From an uncultured Clostridia bacterium (lineage in GTDB: Bacteria > Bacillota > Clostridia > Oscillospirales > Acutalibacteraceae), in NCBI GenBank assembly GCA_937916395.1, contig CALFTN010000014.1, positions 1 to 24,993 of the forward strand: a DNA stretch of 24,993 bases. Reading direction: 5' to 3'. This document shows positions 1 to 8,624 of this stretch, piece by piece. A model generated the notes under the pieces. That model worked only from the letters and a program-made list of their open reading frames with translations. It was not told where the DNA came from and did not search any database. Numbering within the stretch: the stretch's first letter is position 1; every line of letters starts with the position of its first letter. Both the position numbers and the translations under genes were made by a program.

Positions 1-119
1 GTCCCCCTCTCTTCGAAGAGAGGCGTTTTTGTTACCATTACTTTTTCGTTTCATTCAAAATAACTGATAATCTAAAAATGATACGATAAGTTATCTATTA
101 CAACTAGTTATTATAATAG
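1..119. repeat. Right end of a palindrome-bounded non-coding element (copy 0, truncated by window edge)
   Basis: The first ~85 bases are almost identical to 12977-13062, the right terminal part of element copy 1, differing at only a few positions. It starts inside the GGTCC boundary and carries the 18-bp perfect palindrome CCTCTCTTCGAAGAGAGG at 6-23, followed by the conserved AT-rich arm with TTTCATTC and ATCTAAAAATGATAC. The rest of the element must lie left of the window. No coding capacity is visible. Confidence 0.75.
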
Positions 120-343
120 CGTCGCAGACCCTCAACTCAGCACTCAGCACTAAAAAGCTCTGCACTTTGCACTAAATCACTAGCAACTAGCCAACCAGCC
201 ACACCAGCCAACTTGAAATTGGCAAAATTGGGGAACAAACACAAGTCTGCCCCCCAAATTAATAATATCACTTTTTTTAGTAATAATTTTCCCTAATAAG
301 AATATATTGTAAACAATTTATAAATTGGGGGCAAAACCCAAAA
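120..343. other. Non-coding: low-complexity dispersed repeats and weak terminator-like hairpins
   Basis: No gene is visible here. The first half contains short iterated words (CTCAGCACT, GCACTTTGCACT, CTAGCCAACCAGCCACACCAGCC) that recur in the same or reverse orientation at 12478-12515, 13115-13206, 21793-21850 and 22549-22670. At 228-257 an inverted pair TTGGGG / CCCCAA could form a hairpin in the transcript that leaves the PilB gene. It is the only candidate terminator for the pilus operon that I can see, and it is weak: 6 bp stem, long loop, and a short T run after it on the minus strand. Confidence 0.4.
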
Positions 344-2038
344 TTATACAAGCACACGAAGAACCTCTTCAACAGAAGTTGTACCTTCAAGAATTTTGTC
401 GATACCTTCCTGACGGAGTGTATGCATACCTTGTTTTATTGCAAGGTCTTTAATTTCTGCTGAGCTTGCACGTTTTATAATAAGTTCACGCATTTCATTT
501 GTAACCTGCAAGAATTCAAATACACCCTGACGACCCTTATAACCTGTATTGTTACAAGCAATACAACCTTTTGCTTTATGAATTTTGATTGTATCTGTTG
601 GCTTTTTGCCGTCATGTGGGAAGTCTGGCAAGCTCTTTAAGAGTTCTTCATAAGTAATTTCTATTTCTTCTTTACAACGTGGGCAAAGCACACGAATAAG
701 ACGCTGTGCTAAAACACCAACGAGTGAAGATGCTGTAAGGAACGGCTCAACGCCCATTTCATCAAGACGGGTAACTGCACCTGGGGCATCGTTTGTATGC
801 AAGGTTGAGAAAACCATGTGACCTGTAAGAGCAGATTCAACAGCGATTTTCGCAGTTTCACCGTCACGGATTTCACCGACCATGACAATATCAGGGTCAG
901 CACGAAGAACAGAACGAAGAGCTGCTGCAAAGGTCATACCAGCTTTTGAGTTCATCTGAACCTGACAAAGTCCAGCCATACGACGTTCAACAGGGTCTTC
1001 AAGTGTAATTACGTGCTTTGTAATATCACTAACCTCTGCAAGTGTTGCATAAAGTGTTGTTGACTTACCACTACCTGTAGGACCTGTAACAAGCAAGAAT
1101 CCATAAGGCAAGTGGATTGTATTAAGGAATTTTTCTTCCTGGTCTTTTGAGAAGTTAATATCTTTAAGCTGAACAGATTTTGAACCACGCTCAAGAAGAC
1201 GCATAACGATTTTTTCACCGTAAACTGATGGCAACACAGCAATACGAATATCGAATGTTCTTTCATCAACCTTAACAGTTGTACGACCATCCTGTGGAAT
1301 TCTTCTTTCAGCAATATCCATACCACCGATAACCTTAACACGAGAAGCAACTGAAGCGTGAAGCTTTATAGGTTGAGTCATAATCTCGTGAAGAACGCCG
1401 TCTATACGAAGACGAACTCGTAAGGTTTTTTCCATTGGTTCAAAGTGAATATCAGATGCGCCAGAACGAACCGCATTTGTAATAACCTGATTTACAAGCT
1501 GAACTGCTGGTTTTTCATCAAGGTCATTATCAAGTGACTCGAGTGTATCCTGCTCGGCTTCATCAGAATCATCAAATTCATCAACATTAACGTTATTAAG
1601 AATTGTATCAAGAGCAGCGTCAAGCTCAGTATCTGTAACGATAACTGGCACGATTTCCATACCGCCTGCAAGAACAGACAAGTTATCTCTTGTAACAACG
1701 TCATTAGGGTTTTTCATAGCTACAAAGAGCTTTCCATCCTCTTCGTAAAGTGGTAAAACACCTTTTTTAACGCTGTATTCAATCGGAATCATATTCGCAA
1801 TTGCGAAGTTAACGCCAATCTCTTCAATTGAAACATACTTACAGCCTGTTTTCTGCTCAATTGCCCTTGAAATATCTGCTTCAGTACAATAGCCCAAATC
1901 AACAAGAATCTGACCTAAAAGACCTTTTTCTTGTGCCTGAATTTCAAGCGCATTACTGAGCTGTTCTTCCGTAATTATTTTCCCTTTAATTAAAAAGTAA
2001 CCTATGCTACCAGGGATTACAACATTATTATCTGCCAA
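344..2038 (-). CDS. pilB: Type IV pilus assembly ATPase PilB (GspE family)
   Basis: Hexameric extension ATPase that powers pilin polymerisation at the cytoplasmic face of the T4P inner-membrane platform. The 564 residues match the family length. An N-terminal MshEN/T2SSE_N domain (about 10-75) has two LGxxL...G...L..A...Q half-motifs separated by five residues, the arrangement of the c-di-GMP-binding MshEN fold. An acidic linker lies near 152-175. Walker A GPTGSGKST is at about 316-324, the Walker B region reads DIVMVGEIRD, and the His box is STLHTND. A zinc-type CPRC...CIAC pair is near 449 and 491. The start is TTG, with AAGGAG about nine bases upstream. It is the last gene of the pilus operon, 107 bp after PilO. 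PilT elsewhere in the operon argues for T4P rather than type II secretion. Confidence 0.95.
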   Translation of the reverse strand: MADNNVVIPGSIGYFLIKGKIITEEQLSNALEIQAQEKGLLGQILVDLGYCTEADISRAIEQKTGCKYVSIEEIGVNFAIANMIPIEYSVKKGVLPLYEEDGKLFVAMKNPNDVVTRDNLSVLAGGMEIVPVIVTDTELDAALDTILNNVNVDEFDDSDEAEQDTLESLDNDLDEKPAVQLVNQVITNAVRSGASDIHFEPMEKTLRVRLRIDGVLHEIMTQPIKLHASVASRVKVIGGMDIAERRIPQDGRTTVKVDERTFDIRIAVLPSVYGEKIVMRLLERGSKSVQLKDINFSKDQEEKFLNTIHLPYGFLLVTGPTGSGKSTTLYATLAEVSDITKHVITLEDPVERRMAGLCQVQMNSKAGMTFAAALRSVLRADPDIVMVGEIRDGETAKIAVESALTGHMVFSTLHTNDAPGAVTRLDEMGVEPFLTASSLVGVLAQRLIRVLCPRCKEEIEITYEELLKSLPDFPHDGKKPTDTIKIHKAKGCIACNNTGYKGRQGVFEFLQVTNEMRELIIKRASSAEIKDLAIKQGMHTLRQEGIDKILEGTTSVEEVLRVLV

Positions 2039-2145
2039 AACAAATTTCTCCTTCGTTTCGGTAACAAAATTAAACCCATCTTATTTTGCCACCTTAGACT
2101 TTAACTTTCCACATTAAAGTACGAACGTTTAACAACTCAAATTAA

Positions 2146-2727
2146 TTATTGAGCTGTTGCACCCACAAGACCGGTTGAACCTTCCTGTGAAAGAATTACT
2201 ATTTTTAAATTCGCTGTATATACGCCATCTTCTGCAGCGCTAAGACTCAAAGAATCAACTCTGTGAATCTGACGTAAGGTTGAAACATACTGCATAAACA
2301 AAACTATATTTTCAAAAGTACCTTCAACAGTTAAGTTGAACACAGTTTCTTTTGTATCTGCTGACTCTTCAACAGGGTCCTGAAAACTAACAAGCTTAAG
2401 ACCAAAGTTGTTGCAAAGTCTTTCGGTACCTTCTGCGTGAAGATAAATATCACCCAAATTATCCGGAAGAACCTCTTTATATGCTGAAAGCTGTTCTTCT
2501 GCTTTTTGGCTCTGAGCTCTTAACTCTTCAAGAGTAGCAATCTCCTGAAGGTGAGTCTGATAAGACTGACGAACCTCTACAAGCTCTGCCTTAGTGCCTA
2601 AAATTGAATAGATAGAAAAAGCAATAAGACCAATTACAAGCACAATTGCAAATATAAAGCAACCTAAAATAAAGGCAGGCGATTCTTTCAAATCTTCAAA
2701 TTTAATATCTTTTAAATCTTTGTTCAT
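2146..2727 (-). CDS. pilO: Type IV pilus inner-membrane protein PilO-like
   Basis: Bitopic alignment-subcomplex protein expected to pair with PilN. The 193 residues show a short cytoplasmic N-terminus, one transmembrane helix at about 18-42, a coiled-coil stretch (about 45-80) and a C-terminal ferredoxin-like domain (about 85-185), as expected for PilO. Sequence conservation in this family is low, so the call rests on architecture and position: directly after PilN (11 bp gap) and before PilB in the classic PilM-N-O order. An AAGGAGG ribosome binding site precedes the ATG. Confidence 0.8.
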   Translation of the reverse strand: MNKDLKDIKFEDLKESPAFILGCFIFAIVLVIGLIAFSIYSILGTKAELVEVRQSYQTHLQEIATLEELRAQSQKAEEQLSAYKEVLPDNLGDIYLHAEGTERLCNNFGLKLVSFQDPVEESADTKETVFNLTVEGTFENIVLFMQYVSTLRQIHRVDSLSLSAAEDGVYTANLKIVILSQEGSTGLVGATAQ

Positions 2728-2738
2728 ATCGCCCCTCC

Positions 2739-3350
2739 TTACTGTGCCTGAGTAGTAGCTGCTGTAGTAGCCTGAGTAGTTTCAACCACTACAACACCAC
2801 CTTCAACAGAAACACTTATTGTAAATGTTGCCTGGTCATCTTCTGCGCCACCAACATTTGTAGTATAGCTTACACAGCTTACTGAAGTAACACCTGTTAT
2901 TTTGCTGAGTGCCTTTTCATAAGCTAAATATTCATCACGAGAATCACAAGCGCCTGTTATTGTGCACAAACGGTCTGTTTTCCAGTTAGTGCACTCTATA
3001 CTATTAATGCTCACACCAGGATGATTAATATTGCTCCACTCAACAATAAAGTTGTAAAGATAAGGCTCTTTTACCTGAATTTTATCGAAAAGATTTACCT
3101 TCTGCTGTAATGCTGAGTGAATATCACGGTAAGATGAAAGTTGCTCTATTTGTGTTAAACATTCATTGTCTAATTTTTCAGCTTCTTTAAGCTGACTGTT
3201 TGCATAAAGATTAACCGCAAACACAACTGCAAGAAATGCCACAAGCACTGCTAAACACATAAGAGAAACTGTTGTAATCTTTTTTATAGTGTTACGCGCA
3301 TTGATTTGTTTTTTTCTGCTTTCAGGAAGCAAACTTACTTTATATTTCAT
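2739..3350 (-). CDS. pilN: Type IV pilus inner-membrane protein PilN-like
   Basis: Bitopic PilN-type protein; its short N-terminal cytoplasmic segment (MKYKVSLLPESRKKQ) fits the PilM-docking peptide of the family, whose hallmark is a motif like INLLP. Here VSLLP occupies that position. A transmembrane helix lies at about 24-47, then a coiled coil and a globular extracytoplasmic domain. The C-terminus is a Thr/Gln/Ala-rich tail. An open frame extends upstream to 3380, but I choose 3350: a GGAGG site sits just upstream of this ATG, and the longer version would overlap the PilM end. The gap to PilM is only 4 bp, so translation is probably coupled. 203 residues. Confidence 0.82.
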   Translation of the reverse strand: MKYKVSLLPESRKKQINARNTIKKITTVSLMCLAVLVAFLAVVFAVNLYANSQLKEAEKLDNECLTQIEQLSSYRDIHSALQQKVNLFDKIQVKEPYLYNFIVEWSNINHPGVSINSIECTNWKTDRLCTITGACDSRDEYLAYEKALSKITGVTSVSCVSYTTNVGGAEDDQATFTISVSVEGGVVVVETTQATTAATTQAQ

Positions 3351-3354
3351 TGCT

Positions 3355-4329
3355 TTAACCCTCCAATGCGACTTTTGCAAGACTTATGCAACCTGAGTAA
3401 CCAACAGGGTCGAAATCGTTGCTCATATATTCACCATAAAGTTTTGGTAATTCTACAGGAACATAAGACTTTTGGCTGAGCGCTTCAAGAAGTGTAGACT
3501 CTACAGCAGTTGAAGCTGAGAAAACAATCTTATTAACCTGAAAACCATACTGCATCTGGAAGTAACTGATTGATGAAGAAAGCTCTGAATACATAAAATC
3601 TACTACAGATGTTATTTCTTCTTCTGTAACTTCTGCTGGATTTTCAAAAACTTTACGCACATCCAAAATTGCTCTGTCTGGAATAGTAATAGAACGAACC
3701 ATTTTGATATCGCCCTCTTCTATAACAACAAAGTTCAAGATATCATCTGTCAAGTTAAGGAAACCATAAATTTCATCTGGAACTGCCTTCTCCAATGTTG
3801 CTCGGCACCATGCCAAGAATGAACTATCAATATCCATAACATCGAATTCTGTATCATTAAAGCAATTAATGAGATTTTCAAGCATCTGGGTTCTTGCACC
3901 AATCAAAAGAACGTTTACTATTGGTTGGTCATCATCATCAACTGCTTCGTTAACAACAACAAAGTCAAGACCTAATTCCATAACAGGAACAGGAATAAAG
4001 TCACCAGCCTGCATTGTTATAACGTTTCTTAATTTATCATCAGGAACCTTTGGGAATGTAGCGTAACGTAAAATAACATTTTCGTTATTTACACCTACTA
4101 CAACCGGTGCCTTCTCAGTAAAACCACCACTGGTGTGAAGCTCTTTCAATGCTTCTGTGAATGCTTCTGTATTTACTATAATACCCTCATTCATTACACC
4201 ATCAGGAAGCTCTATTTTATTAAATGCAGTTACTGTTAAAGAACCATCTGCTCTTTTTAATAACTCAACTGCTTTAATTTCATGAGAATTATATTCAATT
4301 CCGATTGCACTGTTTACTTTATTAGCCAT
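3355..4329 (-). CDS. pilM: Type IV pilus actin-like ATPase PilM
   Basis: Cytoplasmic actin/FtsA-fold protein that binds the PilN N-terminus and links the assembly ATPase to the membrane alignment complex. The 324 residues begin with the phosphate-1-like strand (AIGIEYNSHEIKAVEL) typical of PilM/FtsA/MreB folds and include the SHS2-like insertion and a central strand pattern (IYGFLNLTDDILNFVVIEEG) equivalent to the second nucleotide-binding half. Several canonical PilM glycines are replaced, so ATP hydrolysis is not assured. ATG start preceded by a GGGAG site. It lies between PilC (38 bp) and PilN (4 bp). Confidence 0.88.
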   Translation of the reverse strand: MANKVNSAIGIEYNSHEIKAVELLKRADGSLTVTAFNKIELPDGVMNEGIIVNTEAFTEALKELHTSGGFTEKAPVVVGVNNENVILRYATFPKVPDDKLRNVITMQAGDFIPVPVMELGLDFVVVNEAVDDDDQPIVNVLLIGARTQMLENLINCFNDTEFDVMDIDSSFLAWCRATLEKAVPDEIYGFLNLTDDILNFVVIEEGDIKMVRSITIPDRAILDVRKVFENPAEVTEEEITSVVDFMYSELSSSISYFQMQYGFQVNKIVFSASTAVESTLLEALSQKSYVPVELPKLYGEYMSNDFDPVGYSGCISLAKVALEG

Positions 4330-4367
4330 TAGTTCTACTCCCTATGTTTTTGAATAGTTTGCTCGCA

Positions 4368-5564
4368 TTAAGACGGCATTGCGGTAGATGCCTGGAAAAT
4401 AGGAAGATAAAGAGCGATAAGAAGGAAACCAACTACAACACCAAGTAATAACATCATTAATGGCTCGAGTGTTGTACCTAAGTTTTTCGAAAGCGCTGTA
4501 ACGTCTTCCTCATAGAATTCTGCAACCTTGTCAAGCATAGTAGGCAATGTACCAGCTTCCTCACCGATTGCTATCATACTTATAAGCATTGGTGGAAACA
4601 TCTTTGTTTCGTCTAATGCTTCGTGAATAGTTCTACCATTTTCAATTTGCTCTATAGCATTTGTTACGGCATCTGAAACAAGCCTTGAACCCGATGTAGG
4701 ACCTGCTGTTTCAAGAGCTTTAACCGCTGTAACACCACCTGCTAAAAGGGTAGCAAAGATACGGCAGAAACGTGCGAGAATTGTTTTAGTTAAAAGTTCA
4801 CCAATAAGCGGGAATTTCATTTTATGATTTTCCCAGAAATTCTGTACTGGTGGAGATTTAATTATAAATCTGATTACAAAGAAACCAACTATAGCACCAA
4901 CTATATAATAATACCAGTGAGCTCTTAATGAGTCTGAAAGATTGTAAATCATTTGGGTTATAGGGTTAATATCTTCAACAGTTGCAGCCATTTCTTTAAA
5001 CATTGGAACCATGAAGATAATCATAACCAGACAAATTACAACTGCCATACCACCAACCATTTTAGGATAGGAAGTAGCAGACTTTATTGAGTCCTTAAGC
5101 TGTTTATCCTTATGTAACTGGTTTGACATAGCAAGTAATGTTTTATCAAGCATACCACCGATTTCACCAGCAGCAACCATTGAACAATACAAATCTGTAA
5201 ACACCGGACGTTGATTCAAGAATGCATCTGAAAGAGCTGCACCGCCCTCAACATCCTCTGCAATTGTTCTTACAGAATTTGCGAGTGTCTGGTGAGTAGT
5301 TTGCGAAGCCAATGTTGAAAGCGATTGAGTAACAGGAATACCCGCATCAAGCATCGCCGCGAACTGACGACTGAACATTGACATATCAGCAAGAGGGACT
5401 TTTTTACCCTTTTTCTTTTTTGCACCTGTTTTTACAGGTTCAACTTTAGTTACTATAACACCAGCGCCACGAAGTTTTTCATTCGCTTCAGCCATATTTT
5501 CAGCAGTAACCTTACCTGCAACAGGTTGGCCTTGTTTATTTAAGGCTTCGTATGTAAATTCCAA
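4368..5564 (-). CDS. pilC: Type IV pilus platform protein PilC (GspF family)
   Basis: Polytopic inner-membrane platform protein on which PilB and PilT act. At 398 residues it matches the family. It has two repeated T2SSF domains: the first (about 65-190) begins FSRQFAAMLDAGIPVTQSL, the second (about 265-390) begins FCRIFATLLAGGVTAVKAL. Transmembrane helices are visible at about 170-195, 215-235 and 365-392. A basic KKKKGKK stretch precedes the first domain. The start codon is TTG, with an unusually G-rich AGGGGGG ribosome binding site. A short AATTGAG repeat tract lies in the 78-bp gap from PilT. Confidence 0.93.
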   Translation of the reverse strand: MEFTYEALNKQGQPVAGKVTAENMAEANEKLRGAGVIVTKVEPVKTGAKKKKGKKVPLADMSMFSRQFAAMLDAGIPVTQSLSTLASQTTHQTLANSVRTIAEDVEGGAALSDAFLNQRPVFTDLYCSMVAAGEIGGMLDKTLLAMSNQLHKDKQLKDSIKSATSYPKMVGGMAVVICLVMIIFMVPMFKEMAATVEDINPITQMIYNLSDSLRAHWYYYIVGAIVGFFVIRFIIKSPPVQNFWENHKMKFPLIGELLTKTILARFCRIFATLLAGGVTAVKALETAGPTSGSRLVSDAVTNAIEQIENGRTIHEALDETKMFPPMLISMIAIGEEAGTLPTMLDKVAEFYEEDVTALSKNLGTTLEPLMMLLLGVVVGFLLIALYLPIFQASTAMPS

Positions 5565-5579
5565 GAGTGTCCCCCCTGA

Positions 5580-5622
5580 TGTTAGAATTGAGAATTGAGA
5601 ATTGAGAATTAAGAATTATAAT
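5580..5622. repeat. Tandem GAATTGA microrepeat within pilus operon
   Basis: Between the PilT stop and the PilC start the words GAATTGA and GAATTAA are iterated about four times, followed by an inverted AATTATAATTC. Similar AATTCGGAATT words occur at 12518-12556. This is a dispersed low-complexity repeat inserted in an operon gap without breaking a gene. Confidence 0.6.
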
Positions 5623-5642
5623 TCAAAATCCAATATTAAACA

Positions 5643-6734
5643 TTAATAAACCTGCATCTGACGTATAATATCTGCACGTTCAATGCAGTTTTCAAGAACA
5701 CTCTCTCTTGAAATTCTCTGCTCACGAAGAAGCTTTAAGAGAGATTGGTCCATAGTTTGCATACCCTCTTTCTGAGCGGTCTGCATTGTTGAGTAAAGCT
5801 GATGGTCTTTACCTTCACGAATCATACTCTTTATAGCAGGAGTATCAATCATATATTCAATAGCAGCAACACGACCACCACCAAGACGTGGTAAAAGCTG
5901 TTGTGAAATAACTGCTTTGAGTGTATTTGAAAGCTGACTTCTAACCTGATTTTGTTGTGAACTAGGGAAAGAGTCAATAATACGGGCAATAGTAAGTGGC
6001 GCAGTTTGTGTATGTAAGGTTGAAAGCACCAAGTGACCTGTTTCAGCAGCTGTTAAGGCTATTGAAATACTTTCAGGGTCACGCATTTCACCTATCATAA
6101 TAACGTCAGGGTCATGACGAAGAACTGTTCTTAAAGCGTTGTTAAAGCTTAATGTATCACTACCAAGCTCACGCTGTCTTACTATAGATTTTTTATGAGA
6201 ATGTAAGAATTCAATAGGGTCTTCAATAGTAACCATATTATACTCAAAATTAGTGTTCATATAGTTAATCATTGCAGCAAGAGTAGTTGACTTACCACTA
6301 CCTGTAGGACCTGTAACAAGAATAAGCCCACGAGGTAATGTGCAAAGTCTTTTAATATCTGCAGGAAGACCTAATGTTTCTAATGCAGGAATTTCAAACG
6401 GAATAGCTCTGAATACTGCTGCTAATGTACCACGCTGAACAATAATATTACCTCTGAAACGAGCACATCTCGGAACAGAATATGAAATATCAAGCTCAAG
6501 ATTGGTAAGTAGGTTTTGCCTGTCTCTCGGAGAAAGCACTTTCATAAGCATTGCTTCAACATCGGCCGGCATCATTCTTGGGAAATCCTGCTTTACAATA
6601 TCACCGTCAATTCTTATACAAGGCTCCATACCAACAACAAGGTGTAAGTCTGAACCTTTATTTTCAACAGTTAAACGAAGTAAATCATCTAAAGTAGCAG
6701 GATAGTTGCTTTCCTGATTTAAAAATTCTAACAC
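5643..6734 (-). CDS. pilT: Type IV pilus retraction ATPase PilT
   Basis: Hexameric ATPase that depolymerises pili and enables twitching or retraction. The 363 residues are a typical PilT length. It has the N-terminal PAS-like domain (GSDLHLVVGMEPCIRIDG), Walker A GPTGSGKST at 142-150, Walker B with VIMIGEMRDPE near 205-217, the His box STLHTQTA, and the C-terminal AIKSMIREGK segment that corresponds to the AIRNLIRE retraction motif. The GTG start is preceded by GGAGTG. It lacks the zinc tetracysteine found in PilB, as expected. It lies 38 bp after the secretin-N gene, so retractile pili are expected. Confidence 0.95.
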   Translation of the reverse strand: MLEFLNQESNYPATLDDLLRLTVENKGSDLHLVVGMEPCIRIDGDIVKQDFPRMMPADVEAMLMKVLSPRDRQNLLTNLELDISYSVPRCARFRGNIIVQRGTLAAVFRAIPFEIPALETLGLPADIKRLCTLPRGLILVTGPTGSGKSTTLAAMINYMNTNFEYNMVTIEDPIEFLHSHKKSIVRQRELGSDTLSFNNALRTVLRHDPDVIMIGEMRDPESISIALTAAETGHLVLSTLHTQTAPLTIARIIDSFPSSQQNQVRSQLSNTLKAVISQQLLPRLGGGRVAAIEYMIDTPAIKSMIREGKDHQLYSTMQTAQKEGMQTMDQSLLKLLREQRISRESVLENCIERADIIRQMQVY

Positions 6735-6772
6735 AAGTTTTCACTCCAATAATTTGTTTAATTCTTAATGAA

Positions 6773-8557
6773 TTAGCCAACAATACCCCACATATTAGTA
6801 ATCAAATCAATCTTTTCAGGTGATTCGCATACATAGAGAATGTATTTTACGCCATCTTCACTTGGGTCAAGATCTTCTGAAAGAATGAATGAATCTACAG
6901 TAATAGCTGGGTCATTAAGGAATTTAACTACAAGCGCTTTCTTAGTATCGAGTGCCTGAAGTTCTGCTGTACTGGTAAGTGTAACAATTGGATAATACAT
7001 TGCACCCAAGTTACTATCAAGTGTAGCAATAATATTTTTAACCTTTTCAACCTGATTTGAAGGACAGTAAACAATAATTGATTTTGCAAGTTCTGGATAT
7101 GAACCGAAGTAGAATTCTACACCATCAACATCCATATTACCAATCTTGTTCTGCAATTCAGCAGCAACAATATTCTGCAAGTCATAAGTGAATGAAACTT
7201 TTTCTGTATTGTTACCAGAAATATCATGTTCTTTAATTAAATCAACAGTTTCATTAACTTCTTCAGTAGCACCACGAAGCCAGAGAATTTTTTCGTAAAG
7301 GTCAAGACCTAAAACTTCTACTTCGCAACCAAATGTTGAAATAATATTCTTTGCAGCATCTTTATTGAGATACTGAAGTTCAATTTTAACAAGAGATGTT
7401 TCACCATCTGAAATAATTACATCGTTTGAAGTGCCATCGTTTTTATCGCCTGTTGATGTGTCACCATTGCCTGTACCAGTACCATTACCTGTGCCAGTGC
7501 CATTATTTGTACCAGTGTTGTTATCTTTATCAGCAGAATCCTTATCTTCTTCAACCACATTACCATCTTTATCAGTAACTGGCTCTTTTTCTTCTTCTGC
7601 ATTAGCATCCTGATAGTCAACAAGCTTCTTGATTTTCATAATATCCTTAAGTTCATCGCCGGTAACGTAAACATAAAGAATCATAGGGTGTGCAGACATT
7701 GTAATACCTGTATGAAGACCAAGAGTTGAAAGAAGTGAACTGAATTCACTTGCACTTATGTATTTTAATTCAATAGGTGTAAGGCTTGAACTGATAGCCG
7801 CACTACCTAATGTTGTATGCTTTTTAATATCAAGAGTTTTGATAAGGTCCTTAACCTTTGCTAATTGCATTGGTGTACCTGTAAGCCAGAATTCACGATT
7901 ATTGTCTTCCATCTTAACAAGTGTAACTGAAACACCAAGAGTTGAAAGCTGTGACATAAGTGTATCTGTAGAAATATATTTAAGAGAGAACTTTGTAAGA
8001 GCCTGCTTATCAACAAAGCTTGCGTTAAGAGTTGATGCAGTACCTACATAGATGATATTATCGTGTTTAATATATGTCATATCAACCATACGAAGAACGT
8101 AGTCGATAGCAGCAAGAGGAGATACTTTAGGAAGTGAAATAGAAACAGTTGTTGTGCTTCCTTTGAAAATCATTGTATAACCTGTATGAGCAAGTATTGT
8201 TTCAAGAACACCCACAAGGTCAGCATTTTCAAATTCCATAGAAAGAGAACTTGAAGAACCAAAACTTGTAGTTGAGTCCTCATGAACTGAAGTTGCACCA
8301 GGTATGTGAAGAATCTGACCTGCAAAAAGAGTTGCTGATGCAGAAATGTCATTTTCTTTTACAATGCTGGAAACAGTAACACCATATTTAGCAGCGATTG
8401 AAGAAAGTGTATCGCCAGTTTTTACGGTGTAAGTAGCCATATATTCATCAACTGAGCTACCTGCCGCCGACATTGGAAGCACTGCACTCATAAGAATAAT
8501 AACAGAGAGTGCAAACATGCTTATTGTTTTCAATGCTTGATTTTTGAAAAATTTCAT
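6773..8557 (-). CDS. Secreted LysM protein with STN and repeated secretin-N (N1-type) domains, no secretin channel
   Basis: 594 residues with a signal peptide (about 1-32), a LysM domain at about 42-87 (YTVKTGDTLSSIAAKYGV) for peptidoglycan binding, and an STN-like N0 domain at about 105-172. Four βαββα secretin-N-like modules follow at about 188-243, 260-315, 389-445 and 453-515, then a related C-terminal tail. An acidic linker rich in Asn, Gly and Thr (about 318-386) splits the array. The C-terminal β-barrel secretin domain of PilQ/GspD is absent. Its place, directly after the PilP-like gene, is where PilQ sits in diderm operons. I infer a periplasm-like-space scaffold or wall guide for the pilus. 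Domain calls come from pattern, not from a profile search. AGGAGG precedes the ATG. Confidence 0.78.
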   Translation of the reverse strand: MKFFKNQALKTISMFALSVIILMSAVLPMSAAGSSVDEYMATYTVKTGDTLSSIAAKYGVTVSSIVKENDISASATLFAGQILHIPGATSVHEDSTTSFGSSSSLSMEFENADLVGVLETILAHTGYTMIFKGSTTTVSISLPKVSPLAAIDYVLRMVDMTYIKHDNIIYVGTASTLNASFVDKQALTKFSLKYISTDTLMSQLSTLGVSVTLVKMEDNNREFWLTGTPMQLAKVKDLIKTLDIKKHTTLGSAAISSSLTPIELKYISASEFSSLLSTLGLHTGITMSAHPMILYVYVTGDELKDIMKIKKLVDYQDANAEEEKEPVTDKDGNVVEEDKDSADKDNNTGTNNGTGTGNGTGTGNGDTSTGDKNDGTSNDVIISDGETSLVKIELQYLNKDAAKNIISTFGCEVEVLGLDLYEKILWLRGATEEVNETVDLIKEHDISGNNTEKVSFTYDLQNIVAAELQNKIGNMDVDGVEFYFGSYPELAKSIIVYCPSNQVEKVKNIIATLDSNLGAMYYPIVTLTSTAELQALDTKKALVVKFLNDPAITVDSFILSEDLDPSEDGVKYILYVCESPEKIDLITNMWGIVG

Positions 8558-8624
8558 CTAAGTAGTCCTCCTGAATAGAACGAAATAATGCATTAATTGC
8601 AATATATATAAATAGGTTTAAAAG

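Noticed and set aside
3869..4066. Plus-strand ORF of 65 codons within pilM
   Set aside because: Shadow of the strongly supported PilM frame, no ribosome binding site, composition of an antisense frame. The same holds for plus-strand ORFs at 6502-6705, 7431-7613, 7758-8051, 13713-13895, 16281-16493 and 18558-18797.
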